A stretch of 64,000 nucleotides of DNA from assembly GCF_014356525.2 (NCBI RefSeq), contig NC_052508.1, positions 39,345,113-39,409,112 on the forward strand. The letters are read 5' to 3'. This stretch comes from Nilaparvata lugens (Eukaryota; Arthropoda; Insecta; Hemiptera; Delphacidae). The notes under the pieces are model-generated. The model saw nothing but the letters and a program-made list of their open reading frames with translations, did not search any database and was not told the DNA's origin. This document shows, piece by piece, positions 44,311-55,985 of the stretch (position 1 is the stretch's first letter; each line of letters opens with the position of its first letter). Made by a program: the position numbers and the translations under genes.

Positions 44311-45068
44311 ATAAATAGTCCAGTCACTATATACATTGGTGCATGCAATTTATATTGTAGTTCTGATTTTTTAATATATTATTTGGGTACATGAGAGAAG
44401 TCCAGAACCAATTTCTTCATGCAAAATTTCCTTGTGCTAGATAAAGGGTGGCCCAAAAACCTCGTATTTTCGGCTCATTTTCCAGTTTTCCAGCTATTTC
44501 TGCAAAATCTCATGATCGGACAGAGAAATTTGCTTCGCCTTTTTTTAGATTATAAAATTCTGAATAAAATTATTTCATTCCGAACTCTCTATCTCCAATT
44601 AGTACTGAGTTATGATTTTTCAAAAATGAGTAAATTTTGAAGAAAAAAATCATTTTTGATGAATTTTAGTTTTTGATCAACAATATCTTCCAATTGTTAC
44701 CATTTAGATGTATAATTCGAAATCCCTCTGGGCGTATTTTTGTGCTCAACAATCTGGGATCAGGTAGAGCGCTCTATCTCAAATAGATTTCCAGGTACAC
44801 TTGACAACAATTCTCCTTGTATTGTGAAAAACATCTAATTTTCAGCTTCAACCATCATCACCAACTACATTGTCCTCACATTGATATTTCGCACAATAAC
44901 ATAAGCTCATGAGATTATGTTCTATGAGAATCACCCGTTAGATGCACTTCATTTCAGTATTTCCTAGTGGAGAGGCGCGCTTAAGGACACCTCAAGGATC
45001 AAAATTTCATACACTTATAACTTTTGACCCAATTCTCAGATATCATCATACTACACTTCATTCTTCTT
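44311..45068. other. Probable dispersed repeat body, non-coding
   Basis: Contains GGGTGGCCCAAAAACCTCGT at about 44447 and a long low-identity T-rich body; it reads like a multicopy non-coding repeat leading into the 45069 inverted-repeat arm. No ORF is supported. Confidence 0.4.
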
Positions 45069-45400
45069 TAGTCCAGGCGCTGGCTTACATTGAGCATACA
45101 TGAGAGAGGCAGAGAATTTGACTTCGGATTATTGTTAGGGGTTCTTTAGTGTATATGAAACTCGATGTCGTCACGTCACAGGGTGGTCGACAGCATGGTT
45201 GGGAGGGGGGTAAGTTGTAAAAAACGCGCGCTTATAAAATCGCCTGTCCTGCAGTTAATATTCATAGTACAGCTTTTAATTCTTTTTCAATATTATGTAC
45301 ACATGACTGGCTTTTAATGTGGTCCTCTACATTTTTGCGATGAACCGCATAGTTTTTTCGTAAAAAAATAAAATATCTCGAAAAATGTAATTTTTTATTT
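45069..45400 (+). repeat. Left arm of a large inverted repeat
   Basis: Matches the reverse complement of 48236-48568 from TAGTCCAGGCGCTGG through TGTAAAAAACGCGCGCTTAT and TATCTCGAAAAATGTA, with scattered substitutions and small indels. It contains an unusually GC-rich core around ACGCGCGCTTATAAAATCGC. Non-coding. Confidence 0.92.
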
Positions 45401-46424
45401 GCCACAACTATGTTCAGATAAAAATCGTTGGAGACCGAATAACTATTTCTTTCTATAAGTTCAAAAGAGAATCACACACTTCTTCACTTGCTTCCAGACC
45501 ATTGATAACATTATGCAGATTCTGTTGTCCATCAGAGTCTTGAAGAAAAATGTTATGTTCTCTTGAGAAGGTAATGCTTCTGGAAATCATTCTCATCTCT
45601 CATTATTCTTGTTTTACTTCATTCGATGACTTTCTTCACAATCTTCAGTGATATCCATAATGATGTCAACATACTTGAACAGAATATCTTTGATGGAAGA
45701 TTTATTTATATAGTAGCAGCCATTTTAGGAAAGCCTTTGAAGAACTAGCTATTCCAATCATTCAGTTCTGTATGATCGAATGAAGGTTTGCTCCAAAGCA
45801 TGATCGGTTGTCACATTTATTAAATTTTCAAGGTTTCATTTGACAGAGATTCAATGTATTGACTGTATATAATTAATGTTTCCTTATTGGAAATTATTTT
45901 CTACTTCTATGGGTATTTTTTCTTATATTTCCTAGATATAACACAGACTCTATAACATAGTTTGTGTGATTGAATGAAAAAGGTATGGGATCTTTTCTCG
46001 TACAGTTTCTATGTGCAATGCCAGAGTCCTTCCTTATGAGCATGAATACAATTTAAGATAATATTTAAACTATGTTACAATAATCAGTCATAAATTTCAA
46101 GTAGTCATTGATTTTGCATTGTGATTCTAAAAAAACTCCACAAATAGCTCCTGACTTCTTTCAAATATACTTTGACAATCTCTCATATTTGAACCGTTCA
46201 TGAGTCCTTGTAGTTGTTTCATTGAATTGACTGCTTGCTCTCACACCTTAATTATACTGATCTCCCCTCAATAGATTTCCAACACTATTCTCTCAAAATA
46301 TTTCAAATTCAACAAAGATATCTCCCATTCCACTCTCATTCAAGTACCACCCCAAGACAATCAGTCAAACTCAGCCAGATGAAAAGTAATCTATTCGTAG
46401 ATATAAGTTACAGAAATCAGTTGA
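45401..46424. other. Non-coding interior of the inverted repeat
   Basis: AT-rich, no supported ORF and no recognised motif. Confidence 0.45.
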
Positions 46425-46619
46425 TAAAGCTGCGTTTACATCAAAGTTATTAACAAAATGTTAATAACTTAATCTTTATAGATTCTATTAGATTGAACGG
46501 AACTTGGCAAACACATATGTCCATCATGTGTATGATAAGTTATGTTCAATCTAATAGAATCTATAAAGATTAAATTATATTAACATCTCGTTAATAACTT
46601 TGGTGTAAACGTAGCTTTA
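46425..46619. mobile_element. MITE, ~195 bp, with ~73-bp terminal inverted repeats
   Basis: The left arm TAAAGCTGCGTTTACATCAA pairs with the right arm, minus strand, TAAAGCTACGTTTACACCAA. The match continues through AGTTATTAACRARATGTTAA and ends in AATCTTTATAGATTCTATTA on both arms. The unpaired loop is about 45 bases. Most of the element folds on itself; no coding capacity. Confidence 0.88.
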
Positions 46620-46831
46620 GAGTTGTATTTCCTTTGTAATAAAATATTTAGTCATATCACATGGGAGTAATTGGCATTATTTGTGCTTCAACTGTAAATT
46701 TATATTAAGAAAATATTTTACTCCTGTTACACGGTGCTCTATATGGGGTAGCCTATATTATTTGTTTAACTTACTCCATTACTTGACTTTCGCAATTCCA
46801 AAGTGATCATTGAACTAAATCGAATAATTAG

Positions 46832-47758
46832 ACTAGTTTCACATTCATTCGGTTCGTTTCGTTTTCGGTAAATTCCGATAATTCCGAATTCGGTTTGAAC
46901 TCGGTACCGAATAGAAACCGCATAGAACCGAACGCCTAATTTGACTCTAACAAATTCCATCAGGTTTCAATTCGTTGCTAGCGAGAGGCTACTTTCACAC
47001 ACTTTCGGTTCGGTTCGGTTCGTTTCGTTTACAGCAAATTCTGATAAGTGTGAAACGATGATTCGGTTTGAATTCGGTACCGATAGCAACCGCATAGCAC
47101 CGAACGCCCCCTCGACACGAATAGGTTTCATTATATTCGAATTCGTTGCTAGGGAAACAGGAAAAAACAAAGTCTTTTACACACGCTTGCCTTTTTTGTT
47201 TTTATTTCAACCTGATATCGTGATTATCTGTTTCAAAATTTTCCAAGTCAAAATCATATGGTCAATTCATTTCTGTTAGTTCACAGGAACATTTTTTTCT
47301 CTATGAATAGTTTGCTGAAAAAATATGAAAGATATAAATTACAACTTAAGGAGAATTATATTTTTCATTTTTCCACGAATATTACATGATTTCATCAATG
47401 GAGAGAATAGATGAAGTTTATATACCATGTGTCAAAACAAGGAACAAATTTTCGATTTATAAAAATAATCTCTCTGAACATCCAAAATTAACATAATCGA
47501 AAAGAAACTATTCAAATAATTCACAATTTTCAATTAACTTTAAAATTTTGTTGTTCAAGAAGTAACATCTTACAATTTAACACCAGCTGTTATATTCAAA
47601 TATACCAGCATGAACTGTGAAAATCCAAACACAGCTGTGTTTGAGAAGAAAATACCTAATTAGAACCGTACGAATTAAAACCTGACATGTATGAAAGCCT
47701 CATTCGTTTTCGGTAACGAACCGAATCGAATGGAACCGAAAGCGTGTGAAGCTAGCCT
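46832..47758. mobile_element. MITE with CGGTTCGGTT termini plus a duplicated left half
   Basis: The element 46986-47758 starts AGGCTACTTTCACACACTTT and, read on the minus strand from 47758, AGGCTAGCTTCACACGCTTT, followed on both ends by CGGTTC-rich sequence. A second, more diverged left half lies directly before it at 46832-46985 (AGACTAGTTTCACATTCATT, then CGGTTCG, GAACTCGGTACCGA, CGCATAGAACCGAACGC and TTCGTTGCTAGCGAGA). The unit 46986-47155 repeats the same order. Non-coding; ORFs across it are shadows. Confidence 0.8.
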
Positions 47759-48235
47759 TATTCTCTCTTAATGAAATATCAGTTTTTATCGACTGAGAAA
47801 CACATATAGGATACCTAACAAGATGGTTTATCATTACAATGTAATAATAAATAATGATAATGAGATGAAGTTTGTAATTTTGACCATAATTAGTATATTA
47901 TGATGAGAATTATCAATTATTGAGACTTAAGAATTGAAAAATCATGCTCAGCGACCGAAAATACATAAGATAGTGTTCCTGAAATACATAATTTGAATGC
48001 ATAGACTAGTAGGAGCGATGCAATAGACAGGCCATTACGTGCAGTAATCATGGGGGAGGACCACGCCTCAGCGTAACAGTGCTACTTATCCCCCTCCCAC
48101 CACCGCATCAATGATCGTAACCCCCAAACTATATATATCATTGGATTCAGGAAGAAACGGCCTACAACGTTTATTGGGAGCCTTTTCCTTTAAGTCGGCT
48201 AATGACTTCAATATTCGAGAAATAAAAAAAGTCCA
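47759..48235. other. Non-coding; GC-rich block at 48010-48110
   Basis: AT-rich except for a short block with CCCCCTCCCACCACCGC near 48090. A similar CCCCCTCCCACCAC string lies in the right inverted-repeat arm at 48427. No gene seen. Confidence 0.4.
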
Positions 48236-48568
48236 TAATAAAAAAATACATTTTTCGAGATATTTTATTTTTTACGGAAAAACTATGCGGTTTATCGCAA
48301 AAATGTAGGGGACCACATTGGAAGCCAGTTATGTGTGCATGATATTGAGAGAAAAATTAAAAGCTGTACTATGAATAGTAACTGCAGGACAGGCGATTTT
48401 ATAAGCGCGCGTTTTTTACAACTTGACCCCCTCCCACCACAAGCTGTCGACCACCCTGGAACGTGACGACATCGAGTTTCATATACACTAAAGACCGCCT
48501 AACAATAATCAGAAGTCAAATTCTCTGCCTCTCTCATGTATGCTCAATGTAAGCCAGCGCCTGGACTA
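48236..48568 (-). repeat. Right arm of a large inverted repeat
   Basis: Reverse complement of 45069-45400, ending at GCGCCTGGACTA. Together the arms bound a 3.5-kb unit (45069-48568) that holds two MITEs and no transposase. Confidence 0.92.
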
Positions 48569-50369
48569 TCTTGGGTCGTCAAGGCGGTCCAACTCATTCA
48601 TCATAAGTCAAATTCGGTCGAAAAATGGAAAATTTATTGTTGAGTATACTGTCACGTTATTCCTTCCAATAACGGGTTGCCCTGCTTGGCTGCAGTCGAT
48701 AGAACATGTGTAAAAAATTATATAACTCTGGTTGTGGTTCTTAGAATATAAATTAGACCAAATTCTCACTGGCTCGCCCAGGAGCTCCCACAATTCTCCG
48801 CTCTTGCCGGTTACTGGCGTCGGCTGCTCTAACAGTTCACAATTTCTGTGACTTGTAGAAATTCGCAAGTATAGATGCCTCGATATTGTTCATCTTAAGT
48901 GCAGATTAAGTATAACTTTCAATGGGTATTATTGAAGAGAAAACATACGCTATTCTCCTGTATGCACATACTATGGTGTTCTTCATTAACAATGTTACAG
49001 TTCTATATTTGAAATTTTGAAAAATGAATTAATAGCATCCACAGATGAATATAATATAGTACATACTCAGGATGATATTAACAGTAGATTCTTTTGAAAC
49101 CATTTTTCATGAATCCAGCAACAATACATAATGATCGAAGCATTAATTTGAACGCCAACGTTCATGAAAACCCAAGTTGAATCATACTGCTGATCTTGCC
49201 TAGGAACTACTTTGAGAAGTCAGCCCTCATACGAGTCAAGAGGTTCACCTACATGTTAACAATATTAAAATGTCTTTGTTCTGTTGATATTTGCGTTATT
49301 TACGATTGTTTGTGGTTCGACGCTGCAGCTGCGGAGTTGAGCAGTTGTATGAGTGTAATGTGTGTAACAAAATGGCGTGGTGAGCAACTTGTGCTGCGTA
49401 CAGTCCGAGAAAGAATATTTACGGGAGGAGATTAGGGTCGTTGCAGGCGTAAACAGAGACAGCAGCTGAGTGTGGAGATGTAGCGCCGCAAAGTAACACT
49501 TACAACTTTTAATGGGACCTGGTTTCCTCTTTTCACAGCGTAATTAATTTGAATCTTTTGAAGTTGCTTTTTTATGTGCACCTTTTTCGTTGTCCCCCCA
49601 GCCGCCGCCATCCGGAACAGACCCGGACGGCCGGATTTTGTTTTGTTTTTCCTTTCTAATTCTTCCTTCGGTGGTGTACAGGTCCCTCGGGCGCCACTGA
49701 GGGAAATTGCGAAGTTTTTATTCCCGGATTAAAGATGAACCAACAGTGATTACTTTCAGTCTATCCCGGTTACTGTTATTAGGTTAAGCTGCCGATCTTC
49801 CCGCCTTGGTCAGGTTTATCGACGCCCCCTCCCCACCAAAAAGTCCCTCACACCCTCACTCTTGTTCCATTCTCCAAAACAACTTTCTGCCCACTCCCAT
49901 CCATCCACCAAATAATGGCAATATCATTCCCACCTCGTCTCTCGTCGGCTTTTCAACACAGTCTACATTATCTCTCCCTAATTTAGAGACAATTGACGGA
50001 ATGAAAATTCATCTCGCCACTTTCCTCTCTACAGAAAATAGTGAAAAGAACTCTCGTAGCCTATTTTCTCCAGAAGCGCAACGCAACAGGCAATTCTCAT
50101 AATAGAGACAACAGAAACAGGAGGCGCAGCCATTTCTTATAGCGCGCCTTTTATTCGGGATTCACATTACAAATAATGAAGATGAATTTCATTTTCTTTT
50201 ACTTTTGATTAGGTTATTACAATAATTAAGTTGAATTTAGCCTGAGAAATCTTCTCCTATTATTAATTGACTTTAGTCTATTAATACAGCAATATAAACT
50301 AATAAAATAGCTATTCCACTTCTTCTCTAAGTGCCTATCCGTTCTAGATGTTGGCTATCAGCATGACTA
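48569..50369. other. Non-coding; GC-richer patches at 48760-48840 and 49310-49850
   Basis: 49310-49500 and 49600-49720 are richer in GC and CpG than the surroundings (CCGCCGCCATCCGG, CGGACGGCCGG). They could belong to a host untranslated exon or promoter, but stops occur in all frames and I could not choose splice sites. No repeat family was recognised. Confidence 0.35.
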
Positions 50370-51450
50370 TCTTGATTTTGTTGGTTGCGATTCGGAAGAG
50401 TTCTACTGATGTTTTACCGAACCACTTCCCCAGATTTGTCTACCAAGATATTCTTCTTCGACCCGGTTTTCTCTTGCTGTTTATCTTTCCTTGAAGGATC
50501 TCTTGGAGTAGCCCGTACCTTTCTGTGTTCCTCATTATATGTTCGAGGTATTGGAGTTTCCGGCATTTTATAGTATTTATGAACTCTGCTCCCTTTCTCA
50601 TGCGCTGCAGTACTTCTGCGTTTGTGACTTTTTGTGTCCAAGATATCCTTAAAATTCTTCTGTAAATTCATAGTTCAAATGCTTCAAGTCTCCTGGTGAT
50701 TTCTTTTTTCAGTGTCCAGGTTTCCACACCATACAACAAAAAAGAGAAAATGTAGCAACGCATGAGTCGGAGCTTCATTTCTAAAGACAGATTGTGGGAT
50801 TTGAAGAGTGAGCTCATTTTAACAAACACTGAACGGGCTTTTTCGATGCGAGACCGGATTTATTGAGAGTTATCCCACTTCTCATTAATAATCGTTCCTA
50901 GATAATTGTTCTGCTTCACTCTTTCCACCCTAACTTGATCGATGTGAAGTCAGTTGACGCTAAATAGAGCCTCTCTTGTTTCAACAGCATTCACAAACCC
51001 AAATTGGTTTGGTGAAATCTGCTCTTCACAAAGCCTATATTATAATATCCTTCTGTGAATTATTTTGAGGAATATCTTCAAGAGGTGGCTCATCAAACTG
51101 ATAGTCCTGAAGTCACCACAGGTTTTAGAACTTGCTTTTTTAGGAAGTGTGACGAATTCTGACTTTAACCAATCTCCTGGAATTACTATTACATGGGTAA
51201 ATGTTATTGAATATTTTAGTCAGCCATTATTTAATACCATCTTCATTCAGCAATTTCAAGAATTCAGCTTCTACTTGGTCTGGTCCGTCTGCCTTTCGGG
51301 GCTTTACATGTGAAATAGCTGCTTGTACTTCCTCAACAATTATTTCTGACACGTCTCCTAAAACTGTATCATGTTCTTCTCTAACATTATGGAAACGTTT
51401 CTCCAAATATGATCTCAATAGATAGCTCCTTCTTCTTATCAGTATCAATG
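50370..51450 (-). mobile_element. LINE H: internally deleted LINE
   Basis: On the minus strand, RT N-terminal and C-terminal parts are joined with the catalytic core missing. The right end abuts a 149-bp tandem-repeat region. Clade is not settled; the C-terminal region with its ILRISWTQKVTNAEVL-like reading is the kind often annotated in insects as endonuclease-reverse transcriptase. Confidence 0.7.
50380..51448 (-). pseudogene. LINE H reverse-transcriptase fragments
   Basis: From 51448: a helix region, then VEEVQAAISHVKPRKADGPD and QVEAEFLKLL, the start of the RT fingers. A short frame-shifted piece reads NQFGFVNAVETREALFSVN (about 51005-50955), then the code jumps to QNNYLGTIINEKWDNSQ and KMSSLFKSHNLSLEMKLRLM, LLYGVETWTLKKEI and FELWIYRRILRISWTQ before a degenerate C-terminus (RMRKGAEFINTIKCRKLQYL). 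Motifs A, B and YADD are all absent, so at least one large internal deletion happened. Many frameshifts: an old copy. Confidence 0.72.
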
Positions 51451-51476
51451 ATGGTATCTACTGCTTCATCTACTTC

Positions 51477-51860
51477 AAGGAATTTGAAATAACGCCAAAG
51501 ATACGCCCAAAATCTGCGTTTTTCCAGCGTTTTTTGCTCTTTCTCAGCTTTATCGAGAACAAATGAACAGAAAATGTTCAAATTTACTACAGAAGCTCAG
51601 CTGGGGTGTAATAATGTTGTGTTAGAAGGAATTTGAAATAACGCCAAAGATACATCCAAAATTAGCGTTTTTTTTGCATTTTCTCAGTTATTTCATCAAA
51701 TAATAGACAGAAACTTTTCAAATTTGGTACAGAGGTTTAGCTAGGGTCTAAAAATTTTGTGATGAGGTGAATTCAATATTTCATCAAAGATACGCCCAAA
51801 ATCAGCGTTTTTCCAAAGTTTTTCTCAGTACTCTGACTTTCTGATGGAATGAAGCATGCT
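51477..51860 (+). repeat. Tandem repeat, period ~149 bp, about 2.5 copies
   Basis: AAGGAATTTGAAATAACGCC at 51477 recurs at 51626, and a third diverged unit starts near 51776. Each unit holds AAGATACGCCCAAAAT (with small changes), GCGTTTTT, a TTTCTCAG stretch, ACAGAAA-TTCAAATTT and TACAGAGGTTTAGCTAGGG. Internal arrays of this length are common in non-autonomous Helitron-like elements of insects. Confidence 0.85.
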
Positions 51861-51976
51861 CAAATAAAAAATGCAGGCGACCGAAGCGAGCCCGCTGATC
51901 TCATTTTTGGACGATCCAGTCGGGGTCCAGGACAACGGATACGGCGAAGCGAAGCGAAGCGAGCCTGACGGCTAGT
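51861..51976 (+). repeat. GC-rich terminus with (GCGAA)n ending in CTAG
   Basis: After the tandem array, GCAGGCGACCGAAGCGAGCC, a spacer and GGCGAAGCGAAGCGAAGCGA lead to CCTGACGGCTAG followed by T at about 51975. A CTAG end next to T fits Helitron 3' ends (CTRR inserted at AT), but the expected perfect hairpin is not evident. Confidence 0.45.
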
Positions 51977-54120
51977 AAATATATGAAAAAATCAAATTTA
52001 ATATACATACAATAGCTTATTCAGACAATGTGCTGTAGTAGGGAACTGAATTGGATCCTGTATAGAACGGAATAGTATGCAGTATAGACTGCTGATTGTG
52101 TTGTACAACTAATAGACAGAACCATTGTGATTGTATTGGTCGGTCCATCTCATGGACCCGAATGCTGGCCTCTCCGCTTCCCCTCTTGCAGCCTTGAGCT
52201 AATCGGATTACTCCGATGTTCAAGCTAATCGAAAAATGGAAAAGTAATTGTTCTCCATGATACCGCTGCTCCAAATCCTCTCACGTTCAAGATTAGTCTG
52301 CGCGTTTCTCTTTGTCCATTCAACCTGTGTATTTCCAGTACTGCTGGAATTCGGGTATTTTGCATTTCAAAATTATCTGAAGAATAAAAATATAGATGAT
52401 TTCATGGTTCAAGCAAGCTCTTTTGAATTGTGGTAATATGGGTGATATCTTGAACAATTATTGTAAATGAAGTGAATCTATTTCTACAAAAATTACAAAT
52501 TTCTACTGGAATTCCACAAATAACGCATCACGGAAGTGAAACGGCGGTTGACACCAAAAATTATAAGATTGTTAGGCTGGTCAGTAAATGTAAACATGCA
52601 CATGTATTATAAAAAAGACGTCATGCATTATTGCGTCATCACAGCGAGAGGTTTCGAGCAAAATTCTTTGAGGTTAGGTTTTTCATCTCCGATTTTTTGT
52701 TGTTTATTTTTTCTCCGCTGCTCAATTTGAGGTTGGATTATTTTTTAATCGTATTTGTGATTTTCCAGTGGTTTATTCATTATCATTGTTTGTTTTTTCA
52801 TGTTTGATGTCTCTTTCTGGAGACAAAACACGCATGATGAACATGTGTGGGCATGTGCATGCATGCTTATCATGCATTTCCTACCGTTAGTGGCCAGCCT
52901 TAGCCAAAAATCACACAATTCAATCAACTCAGAACAGAATCATAACAACTCGAACTTCCATTCTCATTTAACAAAACCCTTTAGTTGAGCAGGGAGCAAG
53001 TAACTAATTCATTCGCTACTGTATGTATCAATAATAATTTATCAAGACGGATGAGAGCGGAATCATGGACATGTAATGGTAATATAGATTTCAATTTTCT
53101 CGTCTGTGTAGTTTTGTCTTGTTATCGCTTGTTGCCTGATGTCATCAGTTTACAGCGTGAGAACTAGGATTTCGGTCTCACTACTTGTCTTCTCTCTCAC
53201 TTTATTATTGAGAGAGAGGTATGCTTATGAGGGGAATTAATTTTTGTCCTCTATTAATTGGCAAGCCTGATTGAGCTGTATCTAGGATTTCGCTATAGGG
53301 CGTTGCCCGTCACTTGGAAAAACTTTGGAGCCAGGGAACATCTGCGTATCTCTGCCCGATTTTTTTGTTTCAATTTATTCTAGTTCTGGATTCTAGTCAA
53401 AATATGTAGTGGATCATTGGTTGTGACCAAATTGTACATATTCTCAAGTATTATTTTTTCTTCTATTATGCTTCAATAAATTTCATGTAAAACTAGGGAA
53501 GAGAGAGATACGAAGATGGCTCGATTTCATTCTTGAACAATTTCCGCTTAGAGGTACGTATTTTATAAAAAAGATTTGTAACTTGTATTTTATAGATTCA
53601 TTAGATTGATTTTCCAAACAATTTTTTTGATTTCAGTTTATGATCTGATGTAACCTTTTATCAAGGGCGACTGATGTAACCGTTTTGAGGTTAGGTATTG
53701 TTTCCTGTTATTTTAAATTACTTGAAAGTAATTTTGTTTGAGGTAACTGAATAAGAGTACTCAATAAAACAACTGAGCGATTTAATTTATGGAATCATGA
53801 TACCATAACGATTGGAATAACTTAACGAGATAAGGAGTAGAAATTATTTTTGGTAAGCATTATTGTTTTTGTAAATTATTACAGCTCTTAAGTTGCTGTA
53901 AACTGAAGTAGGGTAATTTCATACTTTTCTTAAAGCAACAGCTGTATTTATGATTTGTAGTTGTTCTACTTTAAAGCAAACACAGAGTAGTTTCTAGGTC
54001 ATCTGTATTTTGATTTTAATTTGAAGTTAGATCGTAGAATTGTGTTTTGTATCAGTGTTAGTTGCTTTGAACTCTCGCTAGAGACACCAAAATTATTTAG
54101 TTTTATTTCATTTCAAACAG
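51977..54120. other. Non-coding; no feature recognised
   Basis: Only short ORFs without family resemblance. 54060-54120 forms a pyrimidine-rich stretch ending in CAAACAG ahead of the exon candidate at 54121. Confidence 0.4.
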
Positions 54121-54304
54121 CGGTTCACGAGTTGACGACCCACCGCCTTCACAATCGACCAGAAACCCTCGAATCATTCATAAGGACGGCCGCAGTGGAT
54201 TCTAACAACGGGCTCTGAACTACGAACTCGCAGGACGTGTCAGGGACAGCAACAAACCGTCAGTATCAAATCAATACAATACCCAGTACGATCAACGGAA
54301 CAAG
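54121..54304 (+). ncRNA. Candidate non-coding or UTR exon
   Basis: 184 bp of balanced base composition in AT-rich flanks, preceded by an acceptor-like TTTCATTTCAAACAG and followed by AACAAG|GTATGA, a fair donor. All three forward frames contain stops, so it would be a 5' UTR exon or part of a non-coding RNA. The sequence has no repeat resemblance within this window. An alternative is a retroelement fragment. Confidence 0.3.
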
Positions 54305-55380
54305 GTATGAAAAAATAATTCATCGTGAAAAGGTGTAAACAGGGAAAACGAAGTGGATTATGAACTGTTTCAAAAAGAGGAGGGGTTCGCCAATACAGAC
54401 TGTGGTGTGATTAGCATTTCTAAAAATGTTTAATCACCCCTGACACAATCTAAGTCTTTAATTTTCTGTAGAGTGAAGAACAGGTTGGTCTTGTAAACTT
54501 GTTTTGTTTTAGTTCGAATTTTACTAGAGTCCTAATAGTTGCCGTTTGAGTAACTTCTCGACCTTAGATTTTGTTAAATTTCTTGTTTGCTGAAATAATT
54601 TATTATTCTGAAGATCTCTGTATTAATCTTGGCTTACCTGATTTCTTAAGGCTTTATTATCTCTAGTCAAAATGTTTCTAGTCAGTTGAAATATATTTTG
54701 TAATGTTCCCAAAATCAGGTCCAATAAAGTAATATCTCTCTCTCTACAAATATGTTGTTCATTAATGAGTCTCCTTTCCACACCAAATAGTAAGTCAAGT
54801 AGTCTTTATTTTGTTACGTGATTCAAAATGTATTGAGAATACTGCCAACCAAAAAAACGTAGCAGACAAAATAAATGGTGGACAAATGAAGATTGGATGG
54901 ATGTGGCGAACATGACCGTCTTACATTTTGCTTCTTAATCGAGTTCCTCAATCTCAATTAATAGCTTTCTTGATATTTTCTTTTGTTCAATTTCAGATCT
55001 AAAAGAGAAACATATTATTCAACACACTTTTTTCTATGTATTTCACATGACATGCAGTCAAATTATTTATTTACATGGAATTTAGATTTACATTTAAATA
55101 CATAGAAAACGGTGTGTTAATACATCGCTGCTCGGAATGGATCAAGAAACCATCATTCATATTATTTATTCAAATTCTCAAGATAGGAGGAAATTATGTT
55201 TCACCAAGGAATTGGACCTGATAATTTGGGTCAAACGGTATTAGTTGAGGCGTCACAGCCCGACAAATTCGAAAGCTTCCATTGATTGAGCCACAAATGT
55301 AATCGAATTAATCTTTGAGTGGCGACTGACTTCCTCTTATAAATCTTTTCTCTTCCATCTCCACTATCCTGCTCATCATT
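54305..55380. other. Non-coding; no feature recognised
   Basis: AT-rich, many stops in every frame. An 18-base (TC)n stretch near 54736 is the only simple repeat. Confidence 0.4.
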
Positions 55381-55985
55381 TCTCTTCCTCCTTCTCCCCT
55401 CTCCTTTCTCTTTCTCCTCTTCTCTCTTATCCTTTTCTCCTTTTCTGTCTTATTACTCTTCTCTCCTCCACTTCTGTCTCCTCTCATCTCTTTCCCCTCT
55501 CTTCTCTCTTCTCTCTTCTCTCTTCTCTCTTCTCTCTTCTCTCTTCTCTCTTCTCTCTTCTCTCTTCTCTCTTCTCTCTTCCTCTCTTCTCTCTTCTCTC
55601 TTCTCTCTTCTCTCTTCTTCTCTTCTCTCTTCTTCTTCTCTCTTCTCTTCTCTCTTCTCTCTTCTCTCTTCTCTCTTCTCTCTTCTCTTCTCTCTTCTCT
55701 CTTCTCTCTTCTCTCTTCTCTCTTCTCTCTTCTCTCTTCTCTCTTCTCTCTTCTCTCTTCTCTCTTCTCTCTTCTCTCTTCTCTCTTCTCTCTTCTCTCT
55801 TCTCTTCTTCTCTCTTCTCTCTTCTCTCTTCTCTCTTCTCCTCTTCTCTCTTCTCCCTTCTCCCTTCTCTCTTCTCTCTTGCCTCTTTTCTCATCGTGCC
55901 CCTACTCCTCCTCCTCTCTTTCTCCTTGTTTGTCTTCCTCCTCTTATGTTTTAATCATTTTTCCTCCTTCTTCTCCCTCCTTCCT
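55381..55985 (+). repeat. Long pyrimidine tract, (TCTCTTC)n
   Basis: Almost exclusively C and T for about 500 bases, with a core from 55497 to 55880 of heptamer TCTCTTC units, occasionally shortened to TCTTC. The purine strand reads as an open frame of Arg/Glu/Lys repeats because seven-base units give a 21-base coding period; this is not a gene. Such mirror-symmetric pyrimidine-purine tracts can form triplex (H-DNA). Confidence 0.95.

Noticed and set aside
47000..47279. 112-codon ORF at 46941-47279
   Set aside because: It spans two MITE halves; repeats of FEFV and SVRF-like strings come from the duplicated MITE sequence.
49196..49435. 79-codon ORF as a host exon
   Set aside because: Only the last third has coding-like composition, the start is TTG, and no splice sites could be assigned.
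55484..55894. 136-codon minus-strand ORF rich in Arg, Glu and Lys
   Set aside because: It is the purine strand of a heptamer microsatellite; the 21-base coding period follows from a 7-base unit, and no start context or non-repeat domain exists.
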